A stretch of 64,000 nt of DNA from assembly GCF_018131185.1 (NCBI RefSeq), contig NZ_JAFCJE010000005.1, positions 124,001 to 188,000 on the forward strand, read 5' to 3'. Within the stretch, counting starts at the first letter, position 1; the number at the start of each line of letters is the position of its first letter. This DNA is from Bradyrhizobium diazoefficiens (GTDB lineage: Bacteria; Pseudomonadota; Alphaproteobacteria; Rhizobiales; Xanthobacteraceae). The notes below the pieces were generated by a model. The model worked only from the letters and a program-made list of their open reading frames with translations, did no database searches and was not told the origin of the DNA. A program made the position numbers and the translations under genes. This document shows, piece after piece, positions 8,145 through 16,516 of this stretch.

Positions 8145-9342
8145 TCAGTGCGCGTCGCGCACGGACGGAATGACGATATTGGAGAGGATGTCGATCGCAG
8201 CCAAGCCTTCTTTGGGTTGGCCGTATTGCGCGGCAGTCGTCATCATGACGAGATCAAGCTCCGGTACGATGAAGATGCGTTGCCCGCCCCAGCCGAATGC
8301 GGCAACCCATTTTGATCTCCTTGCCGCCGGCGAACGAGCGGCCCATCCACCATTGATAGCCGTAGAACAGCGTGCCGCCGAAAAAGCCGACCGCCTGGAA
8401 GCGCGGCGTGATCGATTGTGCGATCCAGTCGGCCGGGATGATCTGTCGGCCGTTCCACTGGCCGCGACTGAGCACGATCTGGCCGATCTTCGCCGCATCG
8501 CGCGGCCGCAGGCGCAGGCCCGAGGCCGCTGCGATCTTGCCGTTCTTGTATGACTTCCATTCGACATCGGTGATGCCGAGCGGCTGAAACAGTGTCTCGC
8601 GTGCGAAGGCCTCCAGAGATTTGTTCGAGACGCGTTCGATGATGTTGCCGAGCAGCTCGGTGCCGCCGCCATTATAGGTCCATAGCATATCGGGTGGTGC
8701 CGCGATCGGTCGCGACAACACATAGCCAATCGGCTCCGGCTCGAAGACAAGATGCGGCTCGTCGTTCTTCGGATCAGTCCAGGCGCGCGCCTCATCCCAT
8801 GTGAAGCCCGATGACATCGTCAGCAGATGACGCAGCGTGACAGCGTCCCATCCCGGCTGCTTCACCGCTGCGGTGTCGGGAAAGAATTTCAGGACGGGCT
8901 CGTCGACGCCCGCGATGAGCTTGCGGTTGATCGCGATTCCAATCAGCAGCGAGGTCACGCTCTTGGACGCCGAGCGCATGTCGTGCTTGGTTACTGCGGT
9001 GAATTCGTATTGGCCGTCGGGCTGTCCCCAAGGCTGGTCGTAGCCGGGAAAATATTCCTCGAAGACGAGCTTGCCATGCCTGGCGACGACGACCGAATGG
9101 ACCGCGGTTGACCGCTGCGTGAGTCGCACGGCGACTGTGCACAGCCGCGCGCCGTCCATGCCGACGCTGGCGGGCGAGGAGATCTCCCAGCCATCGTCGA
9201 TCGATGACGGCGATCCGCAGGCCTGATCGGCTGATTCAGGCGACATGCTCTCGGCCCGTGGAGAAGTGGTCGAGACGGAGAGCGCGAGCACGAGGCTCGC
9301 GCCGAGACGTGTGAGACGGGAGGAGCGATCGCGCATCATCAT
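8145..9342 (-). pseudogene. Beta-lactamase-family serine hydrolase, frameshifted near its C-terminus
   Basis: The first ~345 residues read normally: a signal peptide (hydrophobic GASLVLALSVS), the SxxK motif in SASKS, and the YxN-type YNGGG. After GGKEIK the frame breaks. Moving one base restores WVAAFGWGGQ and about 45 more residues to a stop at 8145. The cause is a run of four T at 8310-8313 (AAAA in the coding strand) where three would keep the frame. The lost tail carries the FGWGGQ element at the third active-site motif. It is either a recent pseudogene or a sequencing error in a homopolymer. Three consecutive ATGs occur at 9342, 9339 and 9336; GGGAG spacing favours 9336. Intact relatives are periplasmic esterases or transacylases rather than true beta-lactamases. 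Confidence 0.8.
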
Positions 9343-9360
9343 TCTCCCGGCATATTCCTG

Positions 9361-9972
9361 TTACGCCGCCGGCGGCACCGAGATCTTGACCGAGGGCCGC
9401 TCCAGCATCTTCTGGTGGAAGGCATCGAGCTTCGGATAGGCCTTGCGCCAGTTGCAATCGGCGAAGCGGAAGTCGGCATAGCCGAGCACGCAGACGAGGC
9501 CGATCTGCGAGATGTCGAACGGGCCATTCAGGACGTCGGGCATGTTCTCGAAGCGTGCCATGCCGGTCCAGGCCCGGTTCCAGTGGTCGTCCGACCATGC
9601 CTGCCATTGCAGGCCCTGCGGCCGCACCATCTTCTCGTAACGGCACAGCAACATGGAATCGAGCATGCCGTTGATCAGGGAGTGATTGGTCTTGGCCTTC
9701 CAGCGCCGCGGGCCGTAATCCGGGATCAGGCTGCCGCCGGCCATCTCGTTGAGATATTCGACGATGACGTAGGAATCCAAGATGACGTCGCCGTCATTGG
9801 TGATCAGCACCGGCAGCTTCTTCAGCGGCGTGATCCTCGAATAGTCCTCATTGGCCGTGCCGGGTGCAACGGTCGCCGGCGTCAGCTCGATCTTGTCGAT
9901 CAGTCCGAGCTCGATCGCGGCGATGCGCACCTTGCGGGCGAAGGGCGAGGCGGGGGAGAAGGTGAGTTTCAT
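9361..9972 (-). CDS. Glutathione S-transferase family protein
   Basis: A 203-residue GST. The N-terminal thioredoxin-like domain starts KLTFSPASPFARKVRIAA, with the LPVL cis-proline loop near residue 54 and the D-S-x-x-I glutathione-contact segment (ILDSYVIVEYL). The C-terminal helical domain includes VCVLGYADFRFADCNWRKAYPKLDAFHQKMLERPS, which is usual for the YfcF/YibF-like bacterial GSTs. It would conjugate glutathione or reduce small electrophiles in the cytosol. Neighbours on the same strand (epoxide-type hydrolase, FAH-family enzyme, MBL hydrolases) suggest a detoxifying or catabolic context. The specific substrate cannot be read from sequence. Confidence 0.92.
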   Translation of the reverse strand: MKLTFSPASPFARKVRIAAIELGLIDKIELTPATVAPGTANEDYSRITPLKKLPVLITNDGDVILDSYVIVEYLNEMAGGSLIPDYGPRRWKAKTNHSLINGMLDSMLLCRYEKMVRPQGLQWQAWSDDHWNRAWTGMARFENMPDVLNGPFDISQIGLVCVLGYADFRFADCNWRKAYPKLDAFHQKMLERPSVKISVPPAA

Positions 9973-10003
9973 GCAGAGTATCCCACAAATGAACGTTTTG
10001 CTT

Positions 10004-10089
10004 CGTCATTGCGAGGAGCGAAGCGACGAAGCAATCCAGAGTGTCGCCGCGGAGGGATTCTGGATTGCTTCGCTTCGCTCGCAATGACG
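10004..10089. repeat. Dispersed palindromic repeat, copy 1
   Basis: Begins CGTCATTGCGAG and ends CTCGCAATGACG, with inner arms GAAGCAATCCAGA and TCTGGATTGCTTC. A second, very similar copy is at 61673-61752. Confidence 0.85.
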
Positions 10090-10108
10090 TGGAGAGGGCC
10101 GGAGGCCC

Positions 10109-10951
10109 TTACGCCGCGATGATCTCCTGGCGCTGCTCGCCGAGACCCTCGATGCCAAGCGTCACGACGTCGCCGACATTGAGGAAGGTCGGCGGCTTCA
10201 TGCCGAGGCCGACACCGGGCGGGGTGCCTGTCGTGATGACGTCGCCGGGCAGCAGCGTCATGAACTGCGAGACATAGGAAATGCACTTGGCCATGGAGAA
10301 GATCATGGTCTTGGTCGAGCCGGTCTGGCGGCGCTGGCCGTTGACGTCCAGCCACATCGACAGGTTCTGCACGTCCTTGATTTCGTCCTTGGTGGCAAGC
10401 CACGGTCCGAGCGGGCCGAACGTGTCGTGCGACTTGCCCTTCGTCCACTGTCCCAGGCGCTCGATCTGGAAGGCGCGCTCGGAGACGTCGTTGCAGACGC
10501 AGTAGCCGGCGACGTGGTCCAGCGCATCGGCTTCCGAGACATATTTCGCACGGGTGCCGATGATGGCAGCGATCTCGACCTCCCAATCGAGCTTGGTCGA
10601 GCCGCGCGGCTTCTCGACGGCGTCGTTCGGGCCGGACAACGAGGTGTTCGCCTTCATGAAGATGATCGGCTCGGTCGGGATCGCAGCGCCCGTCTCCTTG
10701 GCATGGTCGGAGTAGTTGAGGCCGATGGCGACGAATTTCGAAATGCCGGTGACCGGTGCGCCGAAACGCGGCTTGCCCGATACGGCAGGCAGCGAGGCGG
10801 GATCGAGGCCTGCCAGCTTCTTCAGGCTCTCGGGCGAATAGGCCTCGCCGGTGAGGTCCTTCAGATGCGCCGACAGGTCGCGCAACTGGCCGGATTTGTC
10901 GATCAGGCCGGGCTTTTCCGCACCCTTCTCGCCATAGCGAACAAGCTTCAT
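10109..10951 (-). CDS. Fumarylacetoacetate hydrolase (FAH) family protein
   Basis: A 280-residue FAH-family enzyme. The N-terminal small domain (MKLVRYGEKGAEKPGLID) is followed by the catalytic fold, with FVAIGLNYSDHAKE, the metal ligands in LDWEVEIAAIIG and the later NDVSERAFQ, and the C-terminal TGTPPGVGLGMKPPTFLNVGD. These enzymes hydrolyse or isomerise 2-oxo acids (2-oxohept-3-ene-dioate, acylpyruvates) using Mg2+ or Mn2+. The true start is ATG 10951 with GGGAG nine bases upstream; an upstream open extension is not protein-like. A short perfect palindrome lies 24 bp before the start. Substrate unknown. Confidence 0.93.
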   Translation of the reverse strand: MKLVRYGEKGAEKPGLIDKSGQLRDLSAHLKDLTGEAYSPESLKKLAGLDPASLPAVSGKPRFGAPVTGISKFVAIGLNYSDHAKETGAAIPTEPIIFMKANTSLSGPNDAVEKPRGSTKLDWEVEIAAIIGTRAKYVSEADALDHVAGYCVCNDVSERAFQIERLGQWTKGKSHDTFGPLGPWLATKDEIKDVQNLSMWLDVNGQRRQTGSTKTMIFSMAKCISYVSQFMTLLPGDVITTGTPPGVGLGMKPPTFLNVGDVVTLGIEGLGEQRQEIIAA

Positions 10952-10974
10952 TTTCGTTTCTCCCTTGGGATTGG

Positions 10975-10984
10975 ACCGATCGGT
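10975..10984. promoter_or_regulatory. Possible TetR-like operator before the FAH-family gene
   Basis: ACCGATCGGT is a perfect 10-bp palindrome within TTGG...TTAA flanks, 24 bp upstream of the start codon. The form resembles TetR-family sites, but no TetR gene is in the window. Confidence 0.35.
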
Positions 10985-11037
10985 TAACAGCTTCATGGAA
11001 CAGGGCGGCCGGAAATTCAACCGCCCAAAAACGGAGA

Positions 11038-11886
11038 TCACCCCAGCGCCTCGAGCCTGAACGCATCCCCATCCCGCTTGATATGCCCGGCCGAGAAATG
11101 GCCGCCGATCACCAGCGTCGGCGTATCGGCAAATCGGCCGAACAGTTCACGGCGCGTCGTGGCAGACTGCGTCTGGTCGGAATCCGCGGTCGAGGACCAG
11201 TCGAGATGTGTCATCTGGCAGGGATGATGGGCGACGTCTCCGGTGAGCAGGGCCTGTTCGCCGTCCGATCGGATCAGAATGCTTATATGGCCGGGACTGT
11301 GGCCCGGTGTGGGGATCATGCTGATCTCCTCGCAGAGCCGGTGGTCGCTCGGGATCAGATCGGCCCTGCCGGCATCGACGATCGGCTTGACGGAATCGTC
11401 AAACACGGCCCGCTTGTCCGGCTCGGTCGAATGCTCCAGCCAGTGTTCGTACTCGGTCTTGCCGAAGACGTAGCGCGCCTTGGGAAATGTCGGCACCCAT
11501 CGGTCCTCGACCAGCTTCGTATTCCAGCCGACATGATCGACATGAAGATGCGTGCACAGCACCGTGTCGATGCTGTCGGGCGCAAAGCCTGCGGCCATCA
11601 TCGTCGCCAGGAACGGCGTGGTGCGGTTGTTCCAGGTCGGAACGCTGCGGCCCTGCTTGTCGTTGCCAAGGCCGGTGTCGACCACGATGCGCTGCGAAGG
11701 CGTCTCCACCACCAGCGAATGGATCGACATTTTCAGGCGGCCCTCTTCGGTGGCGAAATGCGGGATCAGCCAGGGCAGCCTGCGGATTTCATCATTGCTC
11801 GCGAGCGGCAGGATGAAACGGGTCGAGCCGACCGTCTCCAATTCCACAACCTTGGTGATTTTGACCTGGCCGACCTTCCACTGCAT
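11038..11886 (-). CDS. MBL-fold metallo-hydrolase (lactonase-like), paralogue
   Basis: A 282-residue MBL-fold enzyme with the zinc ligands in THLHVDHVGWN, the GHSPGHISI histidine and the LLTGDVAHHP aspartate. The fold and motifs closely parallel the gene at 7258-8127 (same HLHVDHVGWN, RWVPTFPKARYVF, similar C-terminal TTRR-FLERY/LFGRF region), so the two are paralogues. Start is placed at ATG 11886, which has AAGG seven bases upstream; an ATG at 11899 adds five residues without a ribosome site. It lies just upstream of the FAH gene on the same strand (86 bp gap) and may be co-transcribed with it. Substrate unknown. Confidence 0.9.
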   Translation of the reverse strand: MQWKVGQVKITKVVELETVGSTRFILPLASNDEIRRLPWLIPHFATEEGRLKMSIHSLVVETPSQRIVVDTGLGNDKQGRSVPTWNNRTTPFLATMMAAGFAPDSIDTVLCTHLHVDHVGWNTKLVEDRWVPTFPKARYVFGKTEYEHWLEHSTEPDKRAVFDDSVKPIVDAGRADLIPSDHRLCEEISMIPTPGHSPGHISILIRSDGEQALLTGDVAHHPCQMTHLDWSSTADSDQTQSATTRRELFGRFADTPTLVIGGHFSAGHIKRDGDAFRLEALG

Positions 11887-11916
11887 CCGGCACCTTCCCA
11901 TTTTCTTGTTTCACGA

Positions 11917-11954
11917 GATTCCCGGTTCGTGACTGCGCAGCGCCCCGGAATGAC
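11917..11954. repeat. Short dispersed repeat
   Basis: GATTCCCGGTTCGTGAC, then GCGCAGCGCCCCGGAATGAC. Inverted relative to the copies at 3151 and 15837. Confidence 0.5.
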
Positions 11955-12049
11955 GAGGAGAGAACGCCGAAACATGCGGTGTTCCGCCATGATGCGCAAT
12001 GGATCATCTGACGCGGTGCGGCGTTATCGCCGGAACCCTGGAGAGAGCC

Positions 12050-12526
12050 ATGCCAGAGCTTGCAATATCCGCGGAGAAGGTTGCCTTCATCATCGAGAAG
12101 GCGCGCGAATTCGACGTCAAGGAGGGCGATTCCGATCCGGATTCCGGCTCGAACCCGGCCGATGACGATGCGGTCGATGTGCTCGCGGACGACGGCTCCG
12201 ATCCTGTCGTCAATGAGCTCGGAAGTTTCATGATCGCCTTGAACGAGGACGAGCAGGTCGATCTCGTCGCGCTGACCTGGCTCGGTCGCGGCGACGGCAC
12301 GATCGATGATTGGGACGATTTGCGCGCCCGCGCGGTCGAGGCGCGCACCGAGTATCGCAGCCCGCGCCGCGAAACGGTGCACTACCTGCTCGGCGAGCCG
12401 ATGCTGGGCGACCTGCTCGCGGACGGCCTCGACGAATTCGGCGTCGACTGGACCGACGAGCGCACGACGGCCGATTCCTCCGGTCCCAGTCAGCAGGACG
12501 AAGACGAGCCGACCAGGCAGCGGTGA
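12050..12526 (+). CDS. DUF3775 family protein
   Basis: A 158-residue acidic protein (many Asp/Glu) starting MPELAISAEKVAFIIEKAREFDVKEGD. A variable acidic linker is followed by VDVLADDGSDPVVNELGSFMIALNEDEQVDLVALTWLGRGD and the C-terminal YLLGEPMLGDLLADGLDEFG. This matches the DUF3775 family found in alphaproteobacteria, whose function is not known. Start ATG 12050 has GGAGAG just upstream. No signal peptide or membrane segment, so cytosolic. It stands alone on the plus strand, convergent with the SDR gene. Confidence 0.85.
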   Translation: MPELAISAEKVAFIIEKAREFDVKEGDSDPDSGSNPADDDAVDVLADDGSDPVVNELGSFMIALNEDEQVDLVALTWLGRGDGTIDDWDDLRARAVEARTEYRSPRRETVHYLLGEPMLGDLLADGLDEFGVDWTDERTTADSSGPSQQDEDEPTRQR

Positions 12527-12536
12527 TCTGCGAAGT

Positions 12537-12564
12537 GCTCTCTCCCGCATCGAGGGGAGAGAGC
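12537..12564. terminator. Hairpin between convergent genes
   Basis: GCTCTCTCCC and GGGAGAGAGC form a 10-bp stem with an 8-nt loop, just after the DUF3775 stop and before the SDR stop on the other strand. No T run follows, so the terminator role is moderate. Confidence 0.5.
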
Positions 12565-12574
12565 GAAGGGGGCG

Positions 12575-13357
12575 TTACAACGTCCCCGGGAATGCACCAC
12601 CATCGAGCAGAATGTTCTGCCCGGTGATGAAGCCGGCCTTGGCGCCGCACAGGAAGGCGCAGGCGTAGCCGAACTCGTCGGGCTGGCCGAAGCGGCCGGC
12701 GGGATTGAGCTTGGCGCGCTCGGCCAGGATTTGTTGCGGCGTCACGCCACGCTTGTCGGCTTCGCCCTTCGCGGTGCTGGTCAGGCGATCGGTCTCGAAC
12801 GGACCCGGCAGCAGGCCGTTGATGGTGACGTTGTTGATCACGGTCTTGCGCGACAGGCCGGCGATGAAACCGGTGAGGCCGGCGCGCGCACCGTTGGAGA
12901 GGCCGAGAATGTCGATCGGCGCCTTCACCGCGGCCGAGGTGATGTTGACGATGCGGCCGAACTTGCGCGCCATCATGCCGTCCACGGTCGCCTTGATCAA
13001 CTCGATCGGCGTCAGCATGTTGGCGTCGATCGCCTTGATCCAGTCGTCCCGGGTCCAGTTGCGGAAGTCGCCGGGCGGCGGACCGCCGGCATTGTTGATC
13101 AGGATGTCGGGCTCGGGGCACGCCTTCAGCACGGCTTCGCGGCCCGCCGGCGTCGTGATGTCGCCGACGATCTCGGTGACCGTCACGTCGGGATAGGCCT
13201 TGCGGATGTCGTCGGCCGTCTTCTTCAGAGCCTCGGCGCCGCGCGCGGTCAGCGTGACGTGAACGCCGGCGTCGGCAAGCGAGATGGCGCAGGCTCGGCC
13301 GAGGCCCTTGCTGGATGCGCAGACGATGGCGCGGCGACCTTTGATCCCAAGATCCAC
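12575..13357 (-). CDS. SDR-family protein with atypical active site
   Basis: A 260-residue short-chain dehydrogenase/reductase. The cofactor loop is ASSKGLGRA and the NNAGG motif is present. The active-site region reads ITSAAVKAPIDILGLSNGARAG: the Ser is kept, but where YxxxK is expected there is SNGAR, so both the catalytic Tyr and Lys are replaced. The same L-G-L-S-N pattern occurs in a recognised subset of SDRs, so this is likely a family feature, not damage. Start is GTG 13357 with GGGAG eight bases upstream. It may reduce 3-oxoacyl groups by a variant mechanism or bind NAD(P) without classic catalysis. Confidence 0.88.
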   Translation of the reverse strand: MDLGIKGRRAIVCASSKGLGRACAISLADAGVHVTLTARGAEALKKTADDIRKAYPDVTVTEIVGDITTPAGREAVLKACPEPDILINNAGGPPPGDFRNWTRDDWIKAIDANMLTPIELIKATVDGMMARKFGRIVNITSAAVKAPIDILGLSNGARAGLTGFIAGLSRKTVINNVTINGLLPGPFETDRLTSTAKGEADKRGVTPQQILAERAKLNPAGRFGQPDEFGYACAFLCGAKAGFITGQNILLDGGAFPGTL

Positions 13358-13481
13358 TGTTTCACTCCCGTAATGTCAGGCAGGTTTTGGATGGCGGCAC
13401 TCTAGCCAATCGTGGCGCCGCTGATAAGGGAGGGGCCCACGTCAAAATGCATGGCGCGGTCTGCGGCGATGCAAATGCGCT

Positions 13482-13994
13482 CTAGATGCGCTGCTCCTGC
13501 TTGAGGCGGTCGATCGCGGAGGCTGCTTCCGGCGGCAGTGATTTGAACCCCATCTGACCTGCCGTCGAGAACAGCGGCCGCAAATACGAGCCGGCGAGAA
13601 AGGGCGGCTGGCGATTGGCCGGCACGATCTGGTCGAACACCAGGACCAGCGTGGTGGCGACGAGACCGACCCTGATGGCGCCGAGCGCGGCGCCGCAGAG
13701 CCGGTCGCCGATGCCGGCCTCTCCGATGGTGTCGTTCAGCGCGATGCGGCCGATATGCCCGAACAGCATGCCGACCACGACGAAGATGGCGAAGAACCAG
13801 ATCCAGTTCTGCAGCAACGGTGAATTCGGGTTACCTGCGATTTGCGGCGCAATCAGCGGCATCAGCGCAACCGCGATCGGCGCGGCAAGAAGATAGGCGA
13901 GGATGGTCATGGCGCTGCGCAGCAGGCCGGTCCTGAAGCCGAATCCGACCGCGATGGCGAGCGCGGCATAGACGGCGAGATCGAAACTGTTCAT
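13482..13994 (-). CDS. CvpA-family inner-membrane protein
   Basis: A 170-residue protein with four predicted hydrophobic segments (LAVYAALAIAVGFGF; AMTILAYLLAAPIAVALMPLI; WIWFFAIFVVVGMLFG; IRVGLVATTLVLVF) and the CvpA-like layout, including GFRTGLLR early and GDRLCGAALGAIRVG in the third loop. CvpA proteins are linked to colicin V production and envelope homeostasis, but their mechanism is not settled. Start is ATG 13994; a TTG two codons earlier is possible. The SDR gene lies 124 bp downstream on the same strand. Confidence 0.82.
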   Translation of the reverse strand: MNSFDLAVYAALAIAVGFGFRTGLLRSAMTILAYLLAAPIAVALMPLIAPQIAGNPNSPLLQNWIWFFAIFVVVGMLFGHIGRIALNDTIGEAGIGDRLCGAALGAIRVGLVATTLVLVFDQIVPANRQPPFLAGSYLRPLFSTAGQMGFKSLPPEAASAIDRLKQEQRI

Positions 13995-14174
13995 GAGCAA
14001 AACCCCGCCTCGATGGAACGAATGAACGCCGGACTGGTCATTCCGGTTTCAGATCGATAAAATCGTCTGTATTGGTGCCTCCGAAAGCTCAGGGGTGCGT
14101 CAGGGTGATCGTCATGTCAGACCTATTCGGCGTCAGTAAAGAAACCATCACTGGCGCGATGCTGCTGCTGGCTT

Positions 14175-14203
14175 CGATAACGTCGCTTGGCGCGACGTTA
14201 TCG
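14175..14203 (-). terminator. Perfect hairpin directly after the GMC gene stop
   Basis: CGATAACGTCGC and its exact reverse complement with spacer TTGGC, 12-bp arms, beginning two bases after the stop codon on the minus strand. There is no T tract; it may stabilise the 3' end or act as a terminator. Confidence 0.5.
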
Positions 14204-14204
14204 C

Positions 14205-15803
14205 CTAACTCGCCCGCATCTCCGCCCTGATCATGTCCGCAGCCTTCTCTCCGATCATGATAGTCGGCGCATTGGTGTTGCCGCCGATCAAGGTCGGCAT
14301 GATGGAGGCATCGACGACGCGCAAGCCCTCGACCCCGTGCACCTTCAATGTGGGATCGACCACGGCCATCGCATCCGTCCCCATCTTGCAGGTGCCGACC
14401 GGGTGATAGACGGTGTCGACGCGGTTGCGCAGGATGGCGCGGATGTCGTCGTCCGTTTTCACGTTCGCGGTGAACATGTCCTTCTTCTGCAACGCGCGTA
14501 GCGCAGGCGTCTCCATCAGCCGCCGCGTGGTCTTGAAGCCCGCGACCAGGGTTTCGAGATCCTCCTCCTCGCCCAGAAAATTCGGATCGATCATCGGCGC
14601 TGCGAGCGGATCGGCGCTTTTCAGCCAGACACTGCCACGGCTCTTCGGTCTGAGCAGGCAGACATGGCACGAGAACCCTGCCTCCTTGTGCTTCTTGCGG
14701 CCATGGTCGTCGAGCATCGCGATGACGAAGTGCAGCTGGATGTCAGGCACGTCGAGGTGGACCTGCGTCTTCAGGAAGCCGCCGCATTCGGCGAAATTGG
14801 TGGTCATCAGGCCGCGTCGCTCGCGGCGGTACCGCCGGACGGCGCGGAGCAGGGACGGCAGCCGACGGATCGACGAGTGCACGAAGTGCGGATAGTCGGA
14901 GGCGTAGACGAAAACGAAATCCGGATGATCCTGCAGGTTGCGCCCGACGCCCGGCAAATGATGCATGACGCCAATGCCATGCGAACGCAGCGCATCGCCT
15001 TCACCTATGCCCGACAGCATCAGCAGTTGCGGTGACTGGAAGGCTCCTGCGGCGAGGATCACCTCGCGCCGGGCGAGCAGCCGCTTGGTCTGCTTCCCCT
15101 GCACATATTCGATGCCGACCGCGCGGCCGGCTTCGAACAGGATCTTCGTGGCCTGTGCTCCAATCTCGACGCGCAGATTGGGGCGCTTGTTCATGTAGGG
15201 GTGAACATAGGCGCGCGCCGCGCTCCAGCGCTCGCCATTGTGCTGCGTCACCTGGTAGCTGCCGAGCCCTTCCTGGTCCTCCGCATTGAAATCTTCGCGG
15301 ATGCGGAACTGCGCCTCGCGCGCGGCCTGATGGAAGACGTCATGGATCGGATTGTCCGAGCGCAGCCTGTTGACGTGCAGCGGGCCGCCCTTGCCATGAT
15401 GCGCGCCGTCAAAATCGGCGTTGTTCTCGGAAGCCTTGAAATAGGGCAGCACGTCCGCATACGACCAGCCGGTGTTGCCGAGCGCGGCCCAGTGGTCGTA
15501 GTCCCATTTGTTGCCGCGGATGTAGACCATGGCGTTGATCGCCGAGGAGCCGCCGAGACCCTTGCCGCGCGGCTGATAGCCGATGCGGCCGTTCAATCCC
15601 TTCTGCGGCACCGTATCGAAGGCCCAGTTGGCCGGACTGTACGGCAAAGCGAGCCCGAACGGCGTGCTGATCCGCCAATTGTCGTTCCGGTCGCCCGCAT
15701 CGAGCAGCGCCACCGACGTGGCCGCATCCTCCGACAGGCGGCCCGCAACGGTGCAGCCGCCGGAGCCAGCGCCCACGACGACGAAATCGAATGTGTCACT
15801 CAA
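14205..15803 (-). CDS. GMC-family FAD oxidoreductase (choline dehydrogenase-like)
   Basis: A 532-residue GMC oxidoreductase. FAD-binding VVVGAGSGGC is at the N-terminus, GMC signature 1 appears as GKGLGGSSAINAMVYIRG, signature 2 as GAFQSPQLLMLSGIGEG, and the catalytic His region as VYHPVGTCKMG with GGNTNAPTIMIGEKAADMI at the C-terminus. It would oxidise an alcohol using FAD. Start is set at TTG 15803, preceded by a GGGGGG tract eight bases upstream; the longer open frame runs into a dispersed repeat and is not protein-like. Length equals that of choline dehydrogenase relatives, but choline is not implied. No betB or betI neighbour is present. Confidence 0.92.
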   Translation of the reverse strand: MSDTFDFVVVGAGSGGCTVAGRLSEDAATSVALLDAGDRNDNWRISTPFGLALPYSPANWAFDTVPQKGLNGRIGYQPRGKGLGGSSAINAMVYIRGNKWDYDHWAALGNTGWSYADVLPYFKASENNADFDGAHHGKGGPLHVNRLRSDNPIHDVFHQAAREAQFRIREDFNAEDQEGLGSYQVTQHNGERWSAARAYVHPYMNKRPNLRVEIGAQATKILFEAGRAVGIEYVQGKQTKRLLARREVILAAGAFQSPQLLMLSGIGEGDALRSHGIGVMHHLPGVGRNLQDHPDFVFVYASDYPHFVHSSIRRLPSLLRAVRRYRRERRGLMTTNFAECGGFLKTQVHLDVPDIQLHFVIAMLDDHGRKKHKEAGFSCHVCLLRPKSRGSVWLKSADPLAAPMIDPNFLGEEEDLETLVAGFKTTRRLMETPALRALQKKDMFTANVKTDDDIRAILRNRVDTVYHPVGTCKMGTDAMAVVDPTLKVHGVEGLRVVDASIMPTLIGGNTNAPTIMIGEKAADMIRAEMRAS

Positions 15804-16296
15804 TGTTTGTTCCCCCCGAGAGTCTTCTTGTTGGTCGTCATTCCCCGGCGCGACGAAGTCGCGAGCCCGGAAATCGCGATCCGCTGCGGCGCCATCCAGG
15901 CCGAACTCGTCCCGCGAGAGCGCAACCATGGCGCGGAAGGCCTCCTCCGGCGCCCGCCGCGGGGCGCTGATCAGGCATTGTCCACGGGCGTTCCTCCCTC
16001 AGCCGGCACTTTGGCCTTAATCTTGTTGCCGCAAGCTGGCCCTTTGTGGAACTTCTGGCAAGAGCACGCGGAACGCCGCGAAAATCGGTCGCTTCTCCTG
16101 TCATAAAGTCGAAAAAAACGTTCCCGCAGCCCTTTCCAAAGTCAGCACGCCTTGATACATACGCCCCGCACCCGATGGGCACTGCCCCGGGGTTGCCTTC
16201 CAAGGAAACCTTTGGGACGGAAGAGGAAAGCCACGCGAACAGCGTCGGCCTCAACCGACCGTCCCCAGGATCTGGCTGAAGGCGTGCAAGTGTTAA
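15804..16296. other. Gene-free stretch with one dispersed repeat
   Basis: Holds a copy of the short dispersed repeat at 15837-15876 (GTCATTCCCCGGCGCGAC ... GTCGCGAGCCCGGAAAT). In the remaining sequence up to the tRNA I see open frames but no ribosome site with protein-like content, and no clear operator or promoter. Confidence 0.6.
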
Positions 16297-16373
<77 letters not shown>

Positions 16374-16401
16374 AATTCGGATTTTTACCGGATCCGATAT
16401 G

Positions 16402-16437
16402 AAAATGGCCCGCTTGAAGCGGGCCATTTTTGTTTTT
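16402..16437 (+). terminator. Rho-independent terminator after tRNA-fMet
   Basis: Stem AAAATGGCCCGCT with loop TGA and its exact reverse complement (13 bp), followed by a T-rich tail. It can serve the tRNA on the plus strand; the A-rich left side also makes it usable from the minus strand. Confidence 0.92.
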
Positions 16438-16516
16438 GGGGGATGATTGAGCGGCGCCGCTTTCAGAAATTCGGCGCGGCGGTGGACGGCAGCATTCCGT
16501 GGGGCGCACTTTGCCT

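Noticed and set aside
15838..16254. Open frame in the gap before the initiator tRNA
   Set aside because: Overlaps a dispersed repeat and lacks a ribosome site or any family pattern; treated as non-coding.
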